Below are positions 59,547 through 64,000 of a stretch of 64,000 bases of DNA, piece after piece (the stretch's first letter is position 1; the number at the start of each line of letters is the position of its first letter). Below the pieces are notes generated by a model, which saw only the letters and a program-made list of their open reading frames with translations, had not been told where the DNA came from and made no database searches. This stretch comes from Beroe forskalii. Its lineage: Eukaryota; Ctenophora; Nuda; Beroida; Beroidae. The stretch lies in assembly GCA_011033025.1 (NCBI GenBank), contig WFMF01000221.1, positions 186,001-250,000 on the forward strand, given 5' to 3'. The translations under genes were made by a program, and so were the position numbers.

Positions 59547-62500
59547 GTAATAAAGTAATAACCATTTACTGAATTTATTTGTGATAAACCCGTTGTGCAA
59601 TTGCCTTTTCAACCACAACAAATTGTTTGCAATGAAGCAATGACTATATTCCTCTTGAAATATGAAGTATCTCAATAATAAACATTCAATTCACTTTTAT
59701 TACATTCTCATGAACTCGCCATTAACAGGTTATATCACGTGATTCAGAAGCTTACCAAGGCTATCAACGTCTTTGCACTGAAACTGTGTCAGGATCAACT
59801 AAGAGTCTCAGCATTAGTGATGAAATCCCTGCCAGATCTAGACCCCCAGACAAATGGGGCGACTCCTCCGGCCACAAAGACACTCCAGACTCTAGGAGGA
59901 TCTCATCTCGGAATACAACCGACCATGGTCAATCATCAGCTACCAGACATCAGAATAACACCAGAGCAAGTCCTGCAAAATCTAGCAGTAGCACGGAATA
60001 TGGCCGCTCTGCCGCCCCGAACCACAGAGATCCTGATCCCCGACATCAGGCTTTGACAGCAGAGCTAGAAAAGAATAGTATGTTTGCTAAGCGATCTTAT
60101 GATCACACGTTTTCTTCAAAACCTCGAGATGTGGGCTTGGACAGCAATGAAACATCTACTCCAGCTAGTCACAGAGATCAAAGGAGTAGGAAAGAAAGTG
60201 GAACTGGTACTGGGAGTAATATTGATGATTATAGTGAGGGTGAGTTTTAAAAATTTCTAGGTGAAGCAAAAAATACATGCCCAATACATACTCAAAAGTT
60301 TTGGTTCAAATGGTTCATAATACTTATTTCTTATTTAACAAAATAATGGTATCTCAGGACAAATATCTCCAGTATCACAGATGACTACCTCTTCCCTCCA
60401 ATCCCCTCCTAAAACTGTAACCATAGAATACAAGACTGGTCTTGGCATGAGTATTTGTGGTGGAACGAACAAAGCAGAAGGCCCTGGGATTTACATTGAT
60501 TCTGTGATAAATGGAGGCGATGTTAATAAACATGGTGTTCTGAGGGCTGGAGATGAGCTCATATCAGTGAATGGTTATGTGCTGCAGGGTTTACCCCATG
60601 AACGGGCCATGAAGATACTAACTCGTCTCAAACTTCGCCAAGTTAAGCAGGTAAACTACTAAACTGCATGTTTTTGGAGAAGGTGCTTAATTTTTCATCA
60701 GATTTCTTGCAAAATACATGAGTATTTTCATATATCTAGCTACTCAAAATTCGTTTTTTATAGTTTTATGGTTTTTATTTTTGAATTTTGCCGTTTCACA
60801 TTTGCACATTCAACTAAGTCATCCCAGGTGGAAATAATTTATAGGGCTGGGACTGGGATTTCTCCGAGGCAGAAACCACCATCAGAAAATATCTCAGCCA
60901 GGGCACAAAACCTGATGAACCCTTCCAATGGTAGTACCGGAGTGGCCAGATCCACTTCTCTCACCACAAGCAGCATGAGCAGACTCTCTGGTGCTCACCA
61001 GAATCAGAGACGTTTATCTAGTGATCATGCGAGTTCGTCACGTGAACCTGTGTCAACAAGTCAGTCAGATTCAAATAAGCTGGCTGGGACTTCTGCCACG
61101 AGATCAATAACTGATACAGCCAGCAAAGTGCTCAATACGAAACTTGATGAAGGTTATAACAGTTGCTCCTCGAAATTGTTTAGTTTTGAAATAACGCATA
61201 AGTACTGAACAGTTGTTGACTTTTCACCTTATAGTAGCCTAGGCACCTATACCTATCTATTCATCAGGGAGTACGCCACTCAGGACTAGATCTTTGGCAC
61301 CCAGCCAACAAATCAGTATGGAGAAGCTCGTTGTTGCTCTGCAGTATCTTGGATATAGTCCAACACAGTCACAGCTAACAGCACTTAAGAACAAGCTCAA
61401 CATAGATGCTAACAACAAGGTTGTTTAAAATATCTAATGTACAGATAATCTTTATTAATAACTTAAACTATTGAACGGAATCCAGTACCTATTTTACATG
61501 ACCTGTCCGGCCTGAGAATTTAAATTATTCCCAAGAACATTTTATGACGGCAAGTACCTCAACTCATTGGCTATAATCTATTTAGGTGCGATATTCAGAG
61601 TTTGTTGAGGCAGCACGAGAAGTATTTGCTTACAAGCTCAAAGAGGATGATCCTACACAGATGCTCAAAAGTGATTCTATGGATGAAATCTCGAGATCAA
61701 GAGTAGAGCTCAATAAGTCACTCAATACAATCAATGGTGAATTAATATGGATTGTTTTTATTTTGAATTGTTTATTTTTGATCTTAGATGTTTGATACAC
61801 CAATCACTTTTAACATATATTTTGAATTGCCAGCCCAGCTTTTTCAGTGACTGATTCCATTGATTATTCACAGATTACAAAAGCAGAGGGTCTCTAGAAC
61901 GGTCCAAGATCTCTGCCCTGAGTAACTCGGTTCCCAATTTGAGTGCACCCTCACCTGCCGTTCCACACAGCGAAGAACTGAGATCAGCCAGCTCCATGGC
62001 TAACCCTGCTAACAATCTCCTAGATCATGTGGCATCCTCATCCAGAGTGAGGTATGATGGAAGCAATGGTGATTGGGCATGAGGCCAAGAAGTGTGGTTT
62101 AAACAGTTATTATCATATCATGAGGCCAAAGAAGTGTGATTTAAGCAGTAATCATGGAAATGATTAACATTCATGATATACAGTTAAGCAGCACCACGTT
62201 CCCAACCGGGGCTTCTGCAATACCTCCTGACCGGATGGCCCCATCTCCATCTTCGGCCACGACCAGAATTCTTCCTCCTCGACAGGGATTTCAGATCCCA
62301 CTGATATCATTAGGGAGTGTGCTATCTTGGCAGCTGAGCTCAGGAAAGCAGAAAAAGTGTGAGTTTAGTCAATGGCATTGGCCTGACATATCTATTATTA
62401 TAATCGAGAGAGGTAGTTCAAGTCCTCTCTCCCAGAAACCTGAAACACTCAGTTGAAAACCCATTTTTTGCAGGATGGTAGAAAAAGGTGTCTCCGTATT

Positions 62501-63898
62501 GCTACATTCTTCTTTTTGCGTAAAGGCTTTAGATTTTTTGTAGTTAACGCTCAAAGTTGGAAAAAGGGTCGCGAAAAACAAGATTGAGTTTGATTCACCA
62601 GTGCGTTGCTATGGATACGTGCATTTTCACGAAGAATCTGCCATTTCGTTGTTGTACGGAAACGTTTCCCGAAATTGAAATTTATACGTTCCCAATAGAA
62701 TTTTCGAGTTCGGTAAAAATTTGACCGAAGACTAACTTTATCACCATCGTAGGAGCAGAGAAATGGTAAGAGTTGTTCCATTATGAAAATTAGCGATAAT
62801 TCTTTCAAGAAAGAAATTCGATGGTTTGCTGCGAGAATTCGACGGAATGAGGAATTCAATTATTTACTGAAGGTAGAAGTGGGTTATGAACAGATAAAAA
62901 TACAAACAAATTTCCATTTACAATGAGCTCGGATTCAAATTTGTTGCCCATCTATATTCTCCTATTATCTGAACTTTAGATTAAAAAACATTTTTCTTGA
63001 GTTCCTCTTATTTAACAGCTGTTTGTTCGAGGTTAATATGAATTCGTAAAGTTTGGTCTATATTGTCATTTATTTTCAAAGCCTTTGTGTGAATATTTCG
63101 TAATTTCGTTACATTGCACCCCCACCCCCAGTAACAAAAAATTGCATCAATGACTTACTTAGTTTAAGATATCACATTTGACACTTCCAAACTTTAAAAA
63201 ACCACAATTGATCATTTTATTCCAATTTCATACATTTCAATCGTTTTTGTCATTATTTTTCATAATTCAATATTTATGAAACCTGCGTTGTGGCTCATGA
63301 ATTTTGAAAATACTGTGTACTTTAATGTCCATTTTTTCAACTTTTCAAGTCTAAGAAACCAGGGTCCTGAAAAAGTGTGAGTTCAGCCAGCATTGAAGGG
63401 GCGGGTGTCCTGCGACCCAGAAGGCCCAACGGGCCTTCTAGTTATCTCTATAATGGATGATGCAAAATTATAGTGTTCATTTTTGGCAGGATCAAACAAC
63501 TCATGACTGTGACTTTATATTTTGACAGGAGTAAACGTTTATTAGTTTAGAATTGTTTAAATGACGATATCTCATTTTTCAATGTGATCATCTCAATTCA
63601 ATCACCTAAGCACACTGAACAGCCGACATCAGATAATTAAACAAAATTTAAACAGAGCATGTCATTTGTTGCTAAGGGTTACCTCATTATAAGCCAAAAC
63701 ATCAAATAACTTTAAGTGTATTTCAGGATAATGCAGTATAAAGCAATAACTGAGAAGCTGGTGAGCTTTGCTTCCAATGTACAGAACTCATTCAAAGCTG
63801 AAGTGTCCAGATCTCGGTCTTTGGAGAGGGGCACTGCCATGGACAGGAGCAGGACCAGACAGAGTCTAGCCACCGTGATTCATGGTGCTAACAAAACC
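59133..63898 (+). CDS. STXBP4: STXBP4/Synip-like PDZ adaptor, ten exons visible, both ends incomplete
   Basis: Vertebrate STXBP4 is a PDZ and WW adaptor that binds syntaxin-4 and also stabilises p63. Exons: 59133-59264, 59460-59546, 59729-60239, 60358-60650, 60828-61152, 61268-61419, 61586-61736, 61874-62046, 62267-62356, 63737-63898. Phases 0,0,1,0,1,0,1,0,0 chain, giving 692 codons. Order: PDZ1, Ser-rich linker, PDZ2, Ser-rich linker, EF-hand-like module, Ser-rich stretch, C-terminal conserved helix. Identity rests on two blocks resembling human STXBP4: MEKLVVALQYLGYSPTQ with YSEFVEAAREVFAYKL, and LRKAEK joined to YKAITEKLVSFASNV. The initiator exon was not found; MVETITEYQQIASS with a GTAAGT donor at about 56541-56583 is a candidate whose phase does not match. 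The WW domain would lie beyond the right edge. Confidence 0.82.
60358..60650 (+). CDS. STXBP4: PDZ domain 2 of the STXBP4-like protein
   Basis: One exon carries a whole PDZ core: beta strand KTVTIEYKTGLGMSICGG, YIDSVINGGDVNKHGVLRAG, DELISVNGYVLQGLPHERAM and helix KILTRLKLRQVKQ. The last strand (VEIIYRAG) is supplied by the next exon at 60828. The NGGDVNKHGVLRAGDELISVN run parallels PGGDCYKDGRLKPGDQLVSVN of human STXBP4, so this domain rather than PDZ1 looks like the orthologous one. The GLGM loop predicts binding of C-terminal or internal peptide ligands. Confidence 0.88.
61268..61736 (+). CDS. STXBP4: EF-hand-like module of the STXBP4-like protein
   Basis: Two exons (61268-61419 and 61586-61736) encode QISMEKLVVALQYLGYSPTQ, LTALKNKLNIDANNKV and RYSEFVEAAREVFAYKL. 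Human STXBP4 has an equivalent stretch (EKLEMALNYLGIQPT, then VSFGDFVQVARNLFCLQL) between its PDZ and coiled coil. The loop NIDANNKVRYSEF resembles a degenerate EF-hand: helix-loop-helix spacing is kept, but I would not predict calcium binding without structure. The donor GTTGTT after ANNK is unusual yet phase-consistent. Confidence 0.8.
62267..63898 (+). CDS. STXBP4: Shortened coiled-coil/C-terminal segment of the STXBP4-like protein
   Basis: Exon 62267-62356 reads DPTDIIRECAILAAELRKAE, a short helix. Acceptor choice matters here: the AG before 62186 gives a longer open frame without helical character, while the AG before 62267 joins phase 0 to SSSR of the previous exon if the donor GTGAGG at 62047 is used. 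The next exon, 63737-63898, reads YKAITEKLVSFASNVQNSF and a basic Ser/Arg tail (AEVSRSRSLERGTAMDRSR). Human STXBP4 has about 120 residues of coiled coil between the EF-like module and LRKSE..TEKLLHFVEAI; here that rod is nearly absent or I missed exons in the 1.38-kb intron. Confidence 0.65.
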
Positions 63899-64000
63899 GT
63901 GAGTTATAAATTGCCAGGTTCAGTTAATCTTGTTGGTTTAAGTAACCCCCCGATGTTTTGTTTTTCATGTCAATGAATTTATCATCAGTATGGTCAATGC

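Noticed and set aside
59312-59675. Minus-strand open frames opposite the PDZ1 exons
   Set aside because: Antisense shadows of the PDZ coding exon and its intron.
62154-62266. Earlier acceptor (before 62186) for the STXBP4-like exon
   Set aside because: It gives an open but non-helical frame. The AG before 62267 gives DIIRECAILAAELRKAE, in phase and similar to the family.
1-64000. tRNA, rRNA and snRNA genes
   Set aside because: I looked for A-box/B-box pairs and conserved core words by eye and found none I could support; a covariance-model scan would be decisive.

Overview
This is a eukaryotic, almost certainly animal, genomic window. It has many short exons with GT/AG introns, AT-rich introns, dispersed short palindromic repeats and minisatellites, and two recognisable metazoan genes: centriolin and a syntaxin-binding-protein-4 (STXBP4/Synip) relative. 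Protein divergence and the repeat landscape suggest an invertebrate, perhaps an early-branching marine lineage, but the sequence does not fix the phylum. No bacterial-style operon, CRISPR array, rRNA or convincing tRNA was seen.

Layout. (1) 32312 down to the left edge, minus strand: a centriolin (CNTRL/CEP110) homologue with about 39 exons, incomplete at its 3' end. I read N-terminal leucine-rich repeats, the centriolin linker with the ELTAACYKHYALEQEL block, and then a long coiled coil. Splice phases can be chained through nearly all exons, giving roughly 1,690 codons. (2) About 11.96-14.98 kb, plus strand: an unidentified, probably four-exon gene lying in one large (8.2 kb) centriolin intron on the opposite strand. 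It shows one and possibly two apparent reading-frame breaks. (3) 32.4-36.4 kb: repeat-dominated intergenic DNA. It holds an inverted GTCCCAATT-type repeat cluster, a CpG-rich palindromic block, a 40-bp satellite of about 29 copies, and a 47-bp duplication. (4) 36.4-48.9 kb: a gene desert with several short hairpin or MITE-like elements. (5) 48983-50913, plus strand: a three-exon seven-transmembrane receptor-like gene with an apparent one-base frame break in exon 3. (6) 52.1-56.2 kb: a corrupted-looking inverted copy of the same 40-bp satellite with flanks full of excess homopolymers, most likely poor consensus sequence. (7) 59133 to the right edge, plus strand: the STXBP4-like gene. It encodes two PDZ domains, Ser-rich linkers, the EF-hand-like module typical of STXBP4, and the start of the C-terminal conserved segment. 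Both ends are incomplete.

The genes do not form a pathway. Centriolin is a centriole/midbody scaffold, the STXBP4-like protein a PDZ adaptor and the receptor an orphan. The most unusual content is the repeat ecology: at least four families of 50-105-bp perfect-TIR palindromes with copies across the window, one satellite present in two inverted arrays 16 kb apart, and a triplicated splice-donor segment at one centriolin exon.
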